Shown here piece by piece: positions 1 to 12,109 of a stretch of 64,000 nucleotides of DNA. The notes under the pieces were generated by a model. It had not been told where the DNA came from, did no database searches, and saw only the letters and a list, made by a program, of their open reading frames with translations. Location: positions 21,161,501 through 21,225,500 of the forward strand of contig NC_135365.1 in the NCBI RefSeq assembly GCF_051622035.1, written 5' to 3'. The stretch comes from Arctopsyche grandis (taxonomy: Eukaryota; Arthropoda; Insecta; Trichoptera; Hydropsychidae). Within the stretch, counting starts at the first letter, position 1. Each line of letters opens with the position of its first letter. A program made the position numbers and the translations under genes.

Positions 1-498
1 TAATATAAAACAGTCTGCAAGCTACATGGACCACACCGACACCGATCTGCACAAGCATGCCCAGCAGATTCTTACATACGTGTTCGCATCAGTCGAAATA
101 CTCCCGGTGGCAATTAGACAAGGCGGTCGTGTAATTTTCCTTCCTAAATTTAAATGACCCATGCCTTCCGCCAAATTTCTAAATTTTTTGCGCGCGAAAA
201 AAATGTCGGAAACCGTCTAATAAGCGCTCGCTCTCGGAACGGACATGCGAGCTCAGCTAGCTCGAACTACTGAACTTAATCAGGTTGACCCAAATCAAGT
301 GCACTCGTCGGTTCTATGTATGTAAGCTCGAGCTGTCGTTTTCAAGTGTCTATTGTTAAATGGGTAAAATTACCGTAGCCAGAGTGAATTTGCATAATGT
401 GTCTAAACGTAAAACTACGTAGTCTAGAATATCTTGTGGAAACTCAAAAACGAAAGTTGCCGCTTTGTGTCAAACATAGTCATACACAGTTTCGTATA
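1..498. other. Intergenic, nothing recognised
   Basis: No open frame of useful length, no repeat shared with the rest of the window, and no RNA gene seen. The composition is slightly less AT-rich than the following kilobases. Confidence 0.5.
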
Positions 499-886
499 TT
501 AAGAGGGCTGGATACCCGAAACCTTAATTTTGTAGCCGTTCATTTCTTCGATATACATATATATTGAGTGAATGCGACAGTATATATATCAATATATATA
601 TTGAGTGAATGCGACAGTTGCGCCTCGACCAGACAATACCTATTTTAAATTGACAAAATCGAGGTTTCGTATTCCCCAGTTGTCTCCTCCGAAACTGTAC
701 CAATTTAAAAAGTATGAGAAAGATATTTTCAATTTGCTGTTTCAATTTGCGATATAAAAAAATTGAAACATGCCTATGGTGGATATCCGTAGCATATTAC
801 AAAATAATTCCTCTAGTGCCATAATCGAGGAAGAGAGAAGTCTAATACGTTTGTATGGACGAGGCGCTGGTGTCCAGCCCTCTTAA
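499..886. mobile_element. TTAA-flanked MITE, family 1, copy 1
   Basis: The element begins TTAAGAGGGCTG and ends with the exact inverse, CAGCCCTCTTAA, so it has 12-bp perfect terminal inverted repeats including the TTAA. TTAA target duplication is the hallmark of piggyBac-type elements, so this is inferred to be a non-autonomous piggyBac-like MITE. It is 388 bp and lacks an internal segment found in the copies at 50348 and 54659. It contains no coding sequence. Confidence 0.85.
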
Positions 887-924
887 GGTGATTTATAGGA
901 CTTCATACAAAATTGTATACATTA

Positions 925-1510
925 CTAGTGGTGCTACCCGGATTCGCTCGGTAATTGGAAATTAAATGAAAACTATTAAAAAAATGTATATTTGAATCGA
1001 AAAAAATTAATATTGTTGCGTAGGGGTGGGCGGAGGATCCAAATAAAAGGCCAAAGTAGCTTCACAGCATTTATTGGGTGATTAAGCACAACCAACGCTC
1101 CGTCCAGAATGCCTTCATGTGGCCTAAGTACCTGCTTATAAAGGGCAGGTCGCCCACTGCATCTTCCTCGACGCGTTTGTTTACCTATTGTTATAGTCAC
1201 GTACTAGATATGCAGTCCTACGATCTCGACATGCAGTCCCACGCTTTCGCGCTGTCAGTTCTGAGAACTGATAGCTGGGTGCCGTTACCGACCACTAAGT
1301 TCATTCGGGGGTCTCCATTGTGAGCCGACAGCACTTAAGCCTGGAGATAATCCTCGAAAACCAATTAAAACGGCGGCTGCTTTTCGCGTATGCTACAATA
1401 TTATTTAACGACCGACCAATCACAAACGGCTTTGACCAATCCAGCCAATCGGAAACTACTTTGACGACAGCCAATCAGAAACGAATTACAGACGCCGCTT
1501 CGGCTTGGCA
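925..1510 (-). mobile_element. Helitron (non-autonomous), split by a solo LTR
   Basis: Read on the minus strand, the 3' end is a GC-rich hairpin (CCGAGCGAATCCGGG) followed by CTAG before T. The interior matches the copy at 31541-31812, including the segment with ACGACCGACCAATCACAAACG, but the match is interrupted at 1014-1401 by an LTR. The 5' TC terminus seen in the 31541 copy is not recognisable here, so the right edge is approximate. Confidence 0.65.
1014..1397 (-). mobile_element. Solo LTR (gypsy-type) inside a Helitron
   Basis: On the minus strand the unit starts TGTAGCATACGCG and ends CCCCTACGCAACA, that is TG...CA. It is flanked by a 4-bp direct repeat ATAT (1010-1013 and 1398-1401), and the Helitron sequence resumes exactly after it. 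An AATAAA signal (TTTATT at 1070-1075) and a TATA-like TTATAAAGG lie inside. The end matches the solo LTR at 33568-33921. No internal retroviral-type genes are present, so it is a solo LTR left by recombination. Confidence 0.85.
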
Positions 1511-1617
1511 TAGCTTTAATGTAATACTGCAGACTCGAGACCCTGGCCAAAAAAAAATATACATATGTACTTTAAATACATTTATAAGGTTATTATTGTA
1601 AATTTGAAAATATATTC

Positions 1618-1852
1618 AAATAATGGTGATAAATGAGGATGGGTTGCCAATTTGTTTGGAACCGATTTAACAGTTAAATCAGATAAATTGGCATAATTTT
1701 AAACGATCGATTGACCTACATATGTATATCCAATCAGCAGTACTGCGGTAATACTCCGAATAAATTCTCCTCAATTGAGGTCAACTCAGGGCTTGAGCCC
1801 GGGAACCTGTGCGTGGTTAGCATTGACGCAACCACTGAGCCATACTGCTAGC
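1618..1852 (-). mobile_element. tRNA-derived SINE, subfamily B
   Basis: On the minus strand this reads as a tRNA-like head (box-B-like GTTCCCGGGCTCAAGCCC) followed by a body ending GCCAATTTATCTGATTTAAC. It is closely related to the copies at 18016 and 28128. Confidence 0.7.
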
Positions 1853-1966
1853 TATATATATTGATAATGTCTGGAATAAGATCATTGTGAATTTGATTTT
1901 CTATTCCCTCTACAAGGCAAAAGTAAACTACTAGGGAAATAATCTATAGAAACACTGCTTTACATA

Positions 1967-2605
1967 ATAACACAGGGCCAGGGATTTAACCCATGACCCT
2001 TCAGTTGATAGCCAACCACTGAATTGCTGATTATTTGCAAAAAACCTCTTTATTAGGGTTAACGTATGTACCTGTCTTAACGTGGACGTGGCTCGTATAT
2101 TGCATCCTGCTCATACTCACGTTAATAAAGCTCCGCATGCACTTAGTATTACCTACGTGTGTTCGAACAGGAAGCAATAAAATAAAATAACGTCAATTTC
2201 ATATGTATTTCAACTTACCAAATGAGTTTTCCCAAGTTCAAGGACCATTCCGTTGTGATTTGTAGGCCAGAATTTGGGGATGTGGAAAATTTATCAACAT
2301 CAATGAACCCGATTAATACATTTTCCCATGATGCCGTATTCGGGATGCCCCTGAGTGACCTCTATGTTATTAAACTTGTACATTTATAATTTTATGAAGT
2401 TAAATTCAAATAGTGATGATAAAGTGGGTACGATGGTTTTACCTATTTTATGGTGAAACTTTTCAACAATTAAATCAGATAAGTTGGCAAACTCTGATAG
2501 GAAACGATCGACTTTGAGTCACAAATAACCAAGTCTGACCAGCAGCACTACAGATAATACTCGGAATGAATTATTTTCAATAGAGGTCAACGCACGGAAT
2601 GCTTA
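1967..2605 (-). repeat. SINE fragments
   Basis: Two degenerate minus-strand SINE pieces. At 1967-2030 there is a tRNA-like head with a GGGTTAAATCCCTGG box B. At about 2340-2605 there is a body and 3' end (ACTCAGGGGCATCCCG near 2350, CTGCTGGTCAGACTTGG near 2545). The 3' segment matches the end of the copy at 18016-18345. Confidence 0.6.
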
Positions 2606-5600
2606 GTCTAGATTTCGACGAAAATGTGGTAAATTTTCTATATATATAAATAAATAAATTAGATTATTTGATAATACACGATGTCAGTATTGTCGCTATG
2701 CCAAATATATTCAATCCAATTAAGCAATCCTTTGATGTTTTCACTCATGTAAATATTTAATCATCATAAATATGGAAAAATATATTATATACATACATCT
2801 ACATGTATTATAAAGTTGTAAAGAGAACTAAATTCGCTCTATTTTAGCGGTAGTTTTGTTGTTCTATTTGTGGTATGTAGTTTGCAAGATATGAACTTTG
2901 GAAAAGCAGGTGTCGTTTCGATTCGCTCTCTTTGTATTTATGTTTGTTGGAGTAGGTAGTGGGAAATCTTCAAAGGGTCATCACAATGGTTTAAATTTGG
3001 ATACTGGCTGCCAGTTCAGTGACGGCACGTGCTAGGGACGTATTTCGATCTAAAGCGTTGTTCGATGCGTAAAGAAGATATCAAATTTTGTCTATGGTGG
3101 CTGCGTCTAAAATAACTACTCCAGCCGGAAATGCGGGATCGTTAGTTGTGTGAGAAAGAAAAGTCAGCAGTTGAGAGAGGACAATAAACTGTACCAAAAA
3201 GAAAGTAGTTGATATTACGTACATGTACATACATATATACGTGATCTGAGAATTAACTAAATTGCTATTTGGGAGTGTTAACTTCGTTGCTGATTATATG
3301 TATAACGTAATCGAAAATTTCGGTTCACTTTCCTTCGAATGCATATTTAATGTGTTCTTACATTCGGGCTCAACTTTTGACTAAGTTAGATTGTAATGTT
3401 TCTAAAGTGCGAGGATTGTTTCCGACCCGAAGTGATTTCCGAGCTTATGCATATTTGATTCGGCAGTTTTGGATTTCTCTAGTTTAGTATGTATGTATGT
3501 ATTGAATAGGTTAATAATCAAAATGTTAAATTCGATGGAACGGTCGGATCATTATGTGTTGGACGTTTCCAGGTCGAGTGATTGATGACGCTCGCTGCTT
3601 TGGGGTATTGGCGGTTGAAAAAAGTTGCGAAAAATGCCCTGTCATAACAAAATAATTTTGATTTTTTATAATAGATAATATAGATGAGTATGATATATAT
3701 ATTTTTGTGTAATATGTTGGTAAGTCGCAGTGATAGCTGGGTAGAATCTTCTGAAGGTATAATGTAAAGGAATTCATTAGGAATTGAGTACCTATTGGTT
3801 CGTGCTTTCTTTCATTTCTATATATGTACTTTTTTCTTGTTGTTATGTTTAAGTTTTTTAATTCAAATTAAATCATTCGACGTATTTTGAATATTTTCTA
3901 TTTAAAAAATAATCATATACATATGTATATAGTAATATAATATTAAATGATCCCAATATAATAGTTGTCAGAGATATATGTATGTATGTACGTACATACA
4001 TATATTGCAAATAGCAAATGTTATTTCAAAGTCAATAAGCAATATTATTATTTTACTATTAAGTACAAATGTATCAAATGTAAAACAGGGGACTAGGTAT
4101 GGACAAAAAATATTTTTAATTTTTGATTATAATAATCTTTTTTGAAGTGATGACTATAATTTTAGATTTTCGTGCTAATAGCACCATTCTAAGTAGCCTA
4201 CCTTTCCTAATAACATCTTGTTTGTCTTCAAAACTTAAACTTTTGAATGATTCCTCGAGCAATCGATCGATAATGCAACATTCCAAGACCAAGTTATTTG
4301 TTTCACTGATTTGTTCCGAGGGAATCGTTTCTTGAACCGAGTCCCTTGCCATATTTTTACTCAAGAAGTATTTACTTCTGTGTAAATATATGTTATTTTA
4401 ACATAAAAAAAAGTAGTTCAGAGTGATATTTGATAGACACAAATCAAAACATTCTTAGTGAAAATTCTATAAATGCTTGAAGAGACGATTAAATTAAAAA
4501 ATGTTTTATCTGTTATGGTTTTACGTTTTATCTTTGATGGAATGGAACAGTGTGCCAGTACCGCGAAGGGAACAGAATTGAGACGGCGAGTCCGTGCAAG
4601 CAAACGACGCGGCGGACCATGCCATAATAATCCACTAACACTACCACTACCTTAAGTAGTGCAGATTCCTGTTTCTGCACTTCGTTAATCCGACTGAAAA
4701 ATATCATTTTGGACAAGGATTTGAATTTATTGTTATTTAATTTTTGATATTTTTAATTTTAGTTAAAAGATTTAATATTAATTAAATCAACATATAGTAT
4801 ATTATAGATTAATATATTAATTAAATCAACTTTTTTTATGCGTATTTACATGTTTCGATTACTTTTGTACGAAAAGTATTCATTAGAATATGATTTTGTT
4901 TACGTAAAAACTAGAAGGGTAGATAAATATGAAGAAGAAGAAAGAAAAACAGGGGAAAATGGAAATAGAAATGGTAAAATAGCCGGGAATGAGACTACTA
5001 TTATATTATACAGTCAATAAACCGAATTACTCCATTACTTTTAATGGGAACTTATTATTACGTGATTAGGTCAATTGGGATTTACGTACGTATATATTAT
5101 ACATATGTACATACATAAGTATACATACTTTCTGTATTACGAAATAAAAACCTGGAATAAAATTGTACGCAACTTTCTGAACAAGTCTAATGATCTGTGA
5201 TCAAATTCGATATTTTTGACTCAATGATTGAGTTTATTAGTTCAAGTTCATTAGTTCGGAAAAAGATGAGATAGATCGACAAAACATCTTCAGATCTATG
5301 CATGTATGTATGTATGTGTTTTTTCCTAGAATAATAACCTTAATGACAAAACAGTGACCATTGAAAGTGTAAGAAAGAACGTGTAGAACACAACTTTTTT
5401 CCGCACATTCTATTCATCGAGTTAATAGCTTCTTTTCTTGTCTTCATATAAAGGGAACCGCATACAATTTCTAGTCTGGGAAGAAGATGAGGTTTAGACG
5501 TGTATGTTTACTGATAAAGCCGACAGAAATAATAGTCCCATTGTTTAATTTCTCCTCCCCTTTTTTTTCTAAACTAATGTGAGACTTTTTCCACTTTTTT

Positions 5601-6520
5601 AATAAAGGAAGTAACACTGCTTGCTTATTTGTACTTGTTTTTTTTTTTTTTAATAACTTCATGCTATGAAGCTATCTAGTTATACATAATTACATGTAGA
5701 TTTTCCGACTGTGAGTGTCAGAGGTCGTGTGTGTTGAATTTAAAAAAAGTCTCCAATGTCATGTTCCGGTCGATACTTTTCGAGCAGATCTTTCGCACGA
5801 TTGATCAATAGCTTTCGACTTAGAACCGTGAGAAATCTTTTGTATTATGCCTTGTAGGAGTGATGCGATCATAGTCCAAAAACCGGTCGTATGTTTACAG
5901 ACCATAAATGGCAAGTGGCATTGTGCGTTGTGTCCGTTAACCTTTCCTATGAAAAGAGTGCATCGCATTGTCTCGACTAAATAGTCGTAATAAATATTAA
6001 ATTAAACTCGCGGCGAAGGGGTTAAGAGGTTGAAGTTTACACCAGGGGTTCGTAGATGGTGGTTTGTGGACTGTAGAAGCGCGTAGAAATCTGTGGAACG
6101 CAGGATCAAAGTCGATTTTTTTTATCGGTTCATTAATGTCATCATCATAATAATTATTAATAATAATATTTCGTCATCAGTACTACTGTAAGAAAGTCTA
6201 CAATATTATCAACATTCTTGTCTTGGAACTTACATCGGCAATGGTTTAGAAACTTTATTTGGTTCACCTTCAAAGCCTTTCCTACTTACATATGTATATT
6301 TGTACATATTGTTGAGGACTATTCTAGAAATTATTTTTTCTTCTTGGATTAACATATTCGACTAAATTGCTTCTTCATGATACTTTAACAGTTTGCTATG
6401 TAAATAAATGTCTATAGATTATTTCTCCAGTAGTTACCTCTCGCTCTAGAATATCTCTAGAATCTAGAGAGAGCATAAGTTCAAATTCAAAATTTAAGAT
6501 TTAAGTTTTTAAGATTTGTC
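2606..6520. other. Intergenic, AT-rich, mostly unassigned
   Basis: Nearly 4 kb with no recognised gene. It holds short palindromic (CATA/TATG)n tracts, for example 3965-4003, a stretch near 4700-4770 resembling a SINE tail at about 16270-16330, and one unrecognised minus-strand open frame (4116-4364). No RNA gene or conserved domain was seen. Confidence 0.5.
4116..4364 (-). other. Unrecognised 82-codon open frame
   Basis: The frame encodes a polar protein with an acidic middle (EESFKSLSFEDKQDVIRKG) and a low-complexity isoleucine-rich end caused by AT-rich DNA. The first about 65 residues look less like random AT-rich translation than most frames here. No domain is recognised and no splice or expression signal is clear. 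It could be a transposon fragment, an exon or chance. Confidence 0.15.
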
Positions 6521-6526
6521 TTAATG

Positions 6527-6912
6527 TGTTAAAAAATCCGCTAACCACTGTGCTGGACGCCAAGCGTCCAGTTAAAAGTGTGTGTTTTGAGTTTAAATAA
6601 TCAAATTATTGTAATTAGCTATATAAATTAGTTCATCATGTATTAAACGTCGAATGATATAAAATAAATGCAAGAAATGAAAAAAATAGTGGCTGAAACA
6701 GAGCCATAATTCCAAGGCGGATATCATATCGCTTTGTCTCGCATCTCTGAGACACGTGTACAAGGGACTTCCTATGAAAATAATTACATAATTCGAATCA
6801 TAGAGGTATTGATGAAGAATACATAAAGTATGAAGACCCTTCATTCAGTATATTTGAAGAAATACAATAAAATAAGTCCGGGTTACTCGGTATCTATCAC
6901 AGTGCGGCAAGT
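6527..6912 (+). repeat. Unclassified dispersed repeat, copy 1
   Basis: The sequence GCTAACCACTGTGCTGGACG through CGGTATCTATCACAGTGCGG recurs in inverse orientation at 26107-26560. A second partial copy of its 3' part follows at about 7040-7170. No terminal repeats or coding capacity were recognised. Confidence 0.6.
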
Positions 6913-8502
6913 GTTAAATACATATATGAATTTTGCAATCCTAATTGGCCGGGTTTTTCGGGCTCTTGTCGGGCTTAGGTAAGGGAATTACGTTGGCTGT
7001 TTTCCAGTATTCTGGGAAATACCCGGTGAGTAAACATGCATAAAAAAATACATAAAATATGAAGACCATGTATTTGACGAATATTTGAAGAAATAAATTA
7101 AAATATAGCCCTGGTCACTCGCTATCCATCACAGTGTTAAATACATCTACATATGTAAGTTTTGCAGTGCTTTATATTTTCACATAAAAAACGATATTAA
7201 TCTAAAAATTAGTTGGAGATCAATCAATGAATTTGATTTTTCGATAATATAATAGCTTGTTTTACTAAATAATAATAAAAACATTCGAAGTTTCAACTGA
7301 CATCTTAGAATATATTCCGAGGATGAGCTTCGATAAGAACCAATTCAAAGGCGTTACAAGAATTGATGCATTTTGCAAACTACATAGTATTTCAGACTTG
7401 AAAAAATGCAATTAAGAGTTTTTTGAGAGTATCTTCTAAGAGCTCCTTCAGGTATCTTCCATAACACATCATCTATCTGGTTACTCTACGATAAGTTCAG
7501 ACTAATTGTCATTGCGACATTAAAAAATTTTGATGTTGAAATTATTCACGTTATCAAAATGCTAATTCGAAATAGAAAAACTTCGTTTCGTTCAATGTTA
7601 TATATGTATGGGTTAATGTAATCAAGAATAGAAGGATCATTAGGGATAGGGATTGCCGGAAAAGATTATGAACCTCTGTCTAAAATTCAATTCTAAAGCA
7701 GTAAAACCTAACAGTTCGAAAGTGCTACATTCCCACACGTTTGTCTCGTTAAAACCACTGCTCGCATAACTCATGGGGGTTGTGCTCTAACCTCTTGATT
7801 AACGACCCCTAGGTTTGGGCAGCCGGCGTATACCGTCTTCGTTTTCCATCACCAAAGACCGATTGATACGGTACGAGCCATTTGTTAAGGGCTCTGGAGC
7901 TTTTTTCGCGTGTACCTGGCACCGCACACACGTGCTTTATTATTCATCGACTGTGCCCAAAAAAAATAAATAAATAACCAGCATGACTTTGCCAAATTCG
8001 GAGCTATCTGTTCCACACACACGATACGTGCGATGCTAAATTGCACCGTTGATGATTTCACTCGTGGTGTTAATTCGAGAACACATTTGCCTACGTATGT
8101 ACATCATGGGCATAGGTCAGTGTGATTCTTTTGATTTGGTCTGTTTTTTGTTCCCCATACAAAAAAGCTTCGGGTCTATTGTCACCGAGTGAACTATTGC
8201 GTCAAACTGGTTTGACATTTTGAAGTTTTGCCGCAGTGGCGTAATTAGTTCCGGTTATAGGAACTTTCCGCGACGGTCGCAAACTTTGTGTAATAGTTTC
8301 AACGAGTTTGTGGATTTAGCGTGATCGTATAATCTATAATCTATACATTGTCTACGTACATACATATGGATGTATACGAGTTTCAAGATAAGGACGATTT
8401 GGCTTAACTTTCCTCAACAGGAAGTGGGATAAGTACTCGTAGAAGGGTAGAGTGGCGGCCATGCAGAAAGAAGAAGAACTGGAAATATATTCGCCATCAG
8501 TT
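6913..8502. other. Intergenic, nothing recognised apart from a repeat tail
   Basis: Besides the partial repeat near 7040-7170, no gene, RNA or mobile element is supported. The stretch 7780-7960 is less AT-rich but has no open frame. Confidence 0.45.
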
Positions 8503-8647
8503 AACCCTTTAAGTGCTCACGTCTTTTCTGTTGAAATCCAGGCTGCATTTCCAACTAGAAATCCAATAGAAAGCAGGAAAGCACCAAACAAACCCTAGAT
8601 CACTACCCTAGAAAACTACCGTTGAGGATTTAGAGTTTTGTAAAGGT
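8503..8647 (+). repeat. Half copy of TTAA MITE family 2
   Basis: This begins TTAACCCTTTAAGTGC and repeats the first about 150 bp of the complete element that starts at 8712. It lacks the right terminus, so it is a truncated neighbour in the same orientation. Confidence 0.7.
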
Positions 8648-8711
8648 ACATGGTACATGCTACATGGCCTAATTTTACTATTAGAAAGGAAGACAATGTT
8701 AGTATGTATAT

Positions 8712-9269
8712 TTAACCCTTTGAGTGCTGACGTCTTTTCTGTTGAAAACCCGCCACGCTGAAAATTTTGCCAATTTTCCAACTAGAATTATTTAGAAATC
8801 CAATAGAAAGCAGGTATAAAAATTGTAGCTAATCCAAACCATCCCTAGATAACTACCGCCGAGGATTTCGAGTTTTGTAAAGGTGTGTTTAGACTCTAAT
8901 ATATCTTGAAATAATATAAAATAAAAAAAGGATGTCTTTTTCCAAGACTAGTTGTTGAAATGTATTGCTCATAATGTAAATGCCAAGCCACAATCTAAAA
9001 TACTCTACAGTTAGGGATTTCCATCGAGAAATTCTGCTATGGTAATAAATTCAGAAATTCCTGTGTAAACCAGTCTTTATAAACATTGACACAGATTATA
9101 CGACCCTTGTTCAATGCATTTTTTTTTCAATGCTACCTGGAAAGGCTTAGCGGGTAGTATTCTTGTTTATTTTTTACATAATCATAAAACAACACCTGTT
9201 GGCGTATTTCAGGCTCAAGGACTTGTTGGCAAAACGCCGATCGGCATTGGTCAGCATTCAAAGGGTTAA
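8712..9269. mobile_element. TTAA-flanked MITE, family 2 (piggyBac-like)
   Basis: The left end is TTAACCCTTTGAGTGCTGAC and the right end is the inverse, GTCAGCATTCAAAGGGTTAA, with 15 of 16 bp matching inside the TTAA. This fits a piggyBac-like non-autonomous element. It is 558 bp with no coding sequence. Confidence 0.85.
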
Positions 9270-10000
9270 GGAATCGTCTATTTTTGCTTGAATGCTTAGC
9301 AATAATTCTCATATATTCATTAATTCAATTAAAATATGACAGGTGTTGACGAGTAATTGGTGACATTAGAGCCAGCAGTTCTCTAGATGTGGTTTTTGAC
9401 GTAACTTTAGTTAGATCTAGTTGGTTTAAAGTACCATAGAGTCTCATATGGCTCGCAAGCCGCGGTTTAGTATTGTCTGTAGTATGTACATAGAATACAT
9501 AAAGGGCTTAGGTACGGATCGTGTTCAAATCGGTAGGTATTCATGAGGTGGATTAAATTTTAGTTAAACGGAAGGGTGCATTACATACTAACCCTTTGAA
9601 GTTCATACATTTGAACAAATCGCATGTGGGGTTTCTCAAACTGTTGTACATATTTTGGCGTTTCGAAACAAATCGAAATTGGAAAGTTCGTATTACATCA
9701 ATGCGATTCGACTTTTCATGTTTTCTATATTTAATGCTTTTTGATTTTTATCGGTTTCCTGTCAGTTCAATGGAATTCCAGCACGTTAAAAAATTGTGAT
9801 CTGATTTTTGACCACTTCCACTTGATATTTTACCGACATACATATGTATATTAAAGTAAACTTAAGTCTCCGGGTTTGATTGATCTGATTACATCTGAAT
9901 TACATCTGAATTTTGTGTCAGATTGAAGCGATGACAGCTAGCTATCCAAACGCTGCTTTATACAGCTTTTTTTCACTCTCATTTACTTTCATCTCATATA
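9270..10000. other. Intergenic, nothing recognised
   Basis: No gene or element supported. A 67-codon frame at 9596-9799 is AT-rich and has no recognisable motif. Confidence 0.45.
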
Positions 10001-10180
10001 TCTAATATATAATTTCGAAAGAGACTTTATATGTAACTATTCTTGGTTCGTAGAAAAAAAATGAGTATTCAAATAAAATAAAACTATTCAAATAAATTTA
10101 ATAAAAATTTTACTATTAGATTGGTCATGCTTAAGCGGTTTGTATTACAAATACCGAGCGAAGCCGAGGAAAAACAGTAG
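10001..10180 (+). mobile_element. Short complete Helitron
   Basis: The 5' end is TCTAATATATAATTTCGAAA after an A. The 3' end is the hairpin ACCGAGCGAAGCCGAGG followed by GTAG (one change from CTAG) before T. Insertion between A and T with TC and CTRR-like ends and a 3' hairpin is the Helitron signature. At 180 bp it is the most compact copy here. Confidence 0.8.
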
Positions 10181-10253
10181 TATTTAATATTATAAGCATT
10201 CTCATATACGTTTTTAATTCACTAATAGATTAAGTAAATCAATATATTAGTGA

Positions 10254-10350
10254 ACCAGCAACAAAGATCTGTAGTTAGCATATGTATGTGGATGTCGAGT
10301 TAAGAAAAAAAAATGGTGTATACCTGTATAAATAAAATAAAATAAATTCG
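10254..10350 (+). repeat. SINE head joined to tail (internally deleted)
   Basis: A tRNA-like start (CCAGCAAC... TAGTTAGCATA) joins directly to a 3' tail with TACCTGTATAAATAAAATAA, like the tail at 44390-44450. Confidence 0.5.
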
Positions 10351-10536
10351 TGGTCTAACTGCTATTGAAGTGTTTTGGACAAATCATAACTTCTACGTAG
10401 CTGTCACTTTTACATACATAGCTGTCAAAACTCGTCTGGTGCCTGATGTTTAGAACCGAGCCTCATTGCGCTACCTTTCAGTCACTGAAGACACTAAGTA
10501 CTTAAAATGGGAAGTTACTATATACGAAACACGGTT

Positions 10537-10746
10537 CGGTGACTATTTCGCACATGGTGATCTCGCACATGGTGATCTCGCACATGGTGATCTCGCACAT
10601 GGTGATCTCGCACATGGTGATCTCGCACATGGTGATCTCGCACATGGTGATCTCGCACACGAGAATTCAAGTGCCATATATTCTGTATTTGCAATTTTCG
10701 TGGGAACTATTGTCGTGTGCGCGATCGCTTTGTGCGAAATAGTCCG
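10537..10746. mobile_element. Small inverted-repeat element with internal minisatellite
   Basis: The left arm GACTATTTCGCACATGGTGA and right arm GCTTTGTGCGAAATAGTC are inverted repeats over about 30 bp, with mismatches further in. The left arm has been expanded into a 15-bp tandem array (10550-10654). A 111-codon frame across it merely translates the array. No clear target duplication was found, so the superfamily is unassigned. Confidence 0.6.
10550..10654 (+). repeat. 15-bp tandem repeat, 7 units
   Basis: Seven perfect head-to-tail copies of GCACATGGTGATCTC, followed by a partial unit GCACACGAG. Because 15 is a multiple of three, the array gives an artificial AHGDL peptide repeat. Confidence 0.95.
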
Positions 10747-10749
10747 TTT

Positions 10750-11950
10750 ACCACATACACCCCAAGCTTTTATATTTGGTTATATAAATAAATTATTTTA
10801 AGACTGATTTTACAATTCAATATGTATGCTATATATAACTATTTCATTTCTTAAATTTTCTTACTGGAATATCAAAACTTTAAATCTTGATAATACACAT
10901 CAAACAATGTAATCCATTATTTCGACTGATCAGGTCAACAATCTTCAGAGAGAATTTTCAGATTATATCTCGTAATTATTAAATCAAGCATACATGACGA
11001 GTGCTCAAAAGCGAACCTTTAAATGCAAGCATCCATTAAAGCCAAAATTTAAATTTTCTAGACCATTATATCTGGATGATCTCCGTCCATCATCATCATC
11101 CACTTGAGATGATTACACTATGAAGCAAAAATACTCAAAATCGAGTAGGCGTTATATAGATTGGCAATGTCCCACGATTTGCATATCGTTACCCATTTGA
11201 CAGTTTATCTGCATACATATGTATACTAAACGACCGATGATGATGATGCGGAAGTGTTCCGAATGTTCATCGGAGCTTGCCCTTGACTTGTCCAATTTAT
11301 TGGGTGTGTGTAAAATCGACACGCACTATGATGTAATTTTTTTGTCCAACTATACATACATACTTGTGTGCAAAAACCGTGACTTTTAAAGGACATCCAA
11401 TCCGTACTGTGTGTTTTAACCTTTTCCACCGGTTCGACAGGATCGACCGGTTCACAACAATACGGTGATAACAATGTTACATATTACAGACGGATCGCGT
11501 AACTTGTGTACATAAGTACTTTGTGGAACTCGTGTAGTACATATGTATGTATGTAGTAGGAAGACCATGTGAATTTTCGGTAGTTGTGGGAAGTTGATGA
11601 CCATCTAATAATAATTGTGGTTGCTCACGCAGTTGATGGTACTTTTTTAATTTATCGTGTCAAGCTGTCTGTCTTGCGTGCGTCTATCTTTTTACCAATT
11701 GCTCTTGGAATAAAAACACTCGCACATACATACATACACATCGTGGTTCTGAAATAAACCAAATATCCATCTCAATTGTAGGGATCCAGCGGAAACTATT
11801 CATCAGAGGTTTCCTCCGTTTTAGCTCAGGAAGTGAAAAGGTCAGAGTCAAAGTAGATGATATTATGTTCTGGGTTAAGATAAAGTTAAAGATAATCCGG
11901 TTAAATGTCTGTATATACTAGCACAGCATAGACCAGTAACTGCCGTAAAC
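10750..11950. other. Intergenic, nothing recognised
   Basis: No gene is supported. The stretch holds short CATA/TATG tracts and GC-balanced pieces near 11250-11460 without a convincing frame. Confidence 0.45.
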
Positions 11951-12109
11951 AGCAATACGAAAAATATTCATGTTCTATAATATATACGTGGCGAAGTCGT
12001 AAAAGCAGTAGCCGACACGATATATTCATATTATACAGCAGTACATGTCACCGTAACGTATCAAGCAGCACCGGTTTTCTTTGACTAATGTGGAAATATT
12101 CACGCATAA

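Noticed and set aside
10550..10654. CRISPR-like direct repeats
   Set aside because: Contiguous 15-bp units without spacers in a eukaryotic genome: a minisatellite. The arrays at 61-62.8 kb also lack spacers.
10466..10801. 111-codon frame with repeated AHGDL
   Set aside because: It only reads through the 15-bp minisatellite inside an inverted-repeat element.
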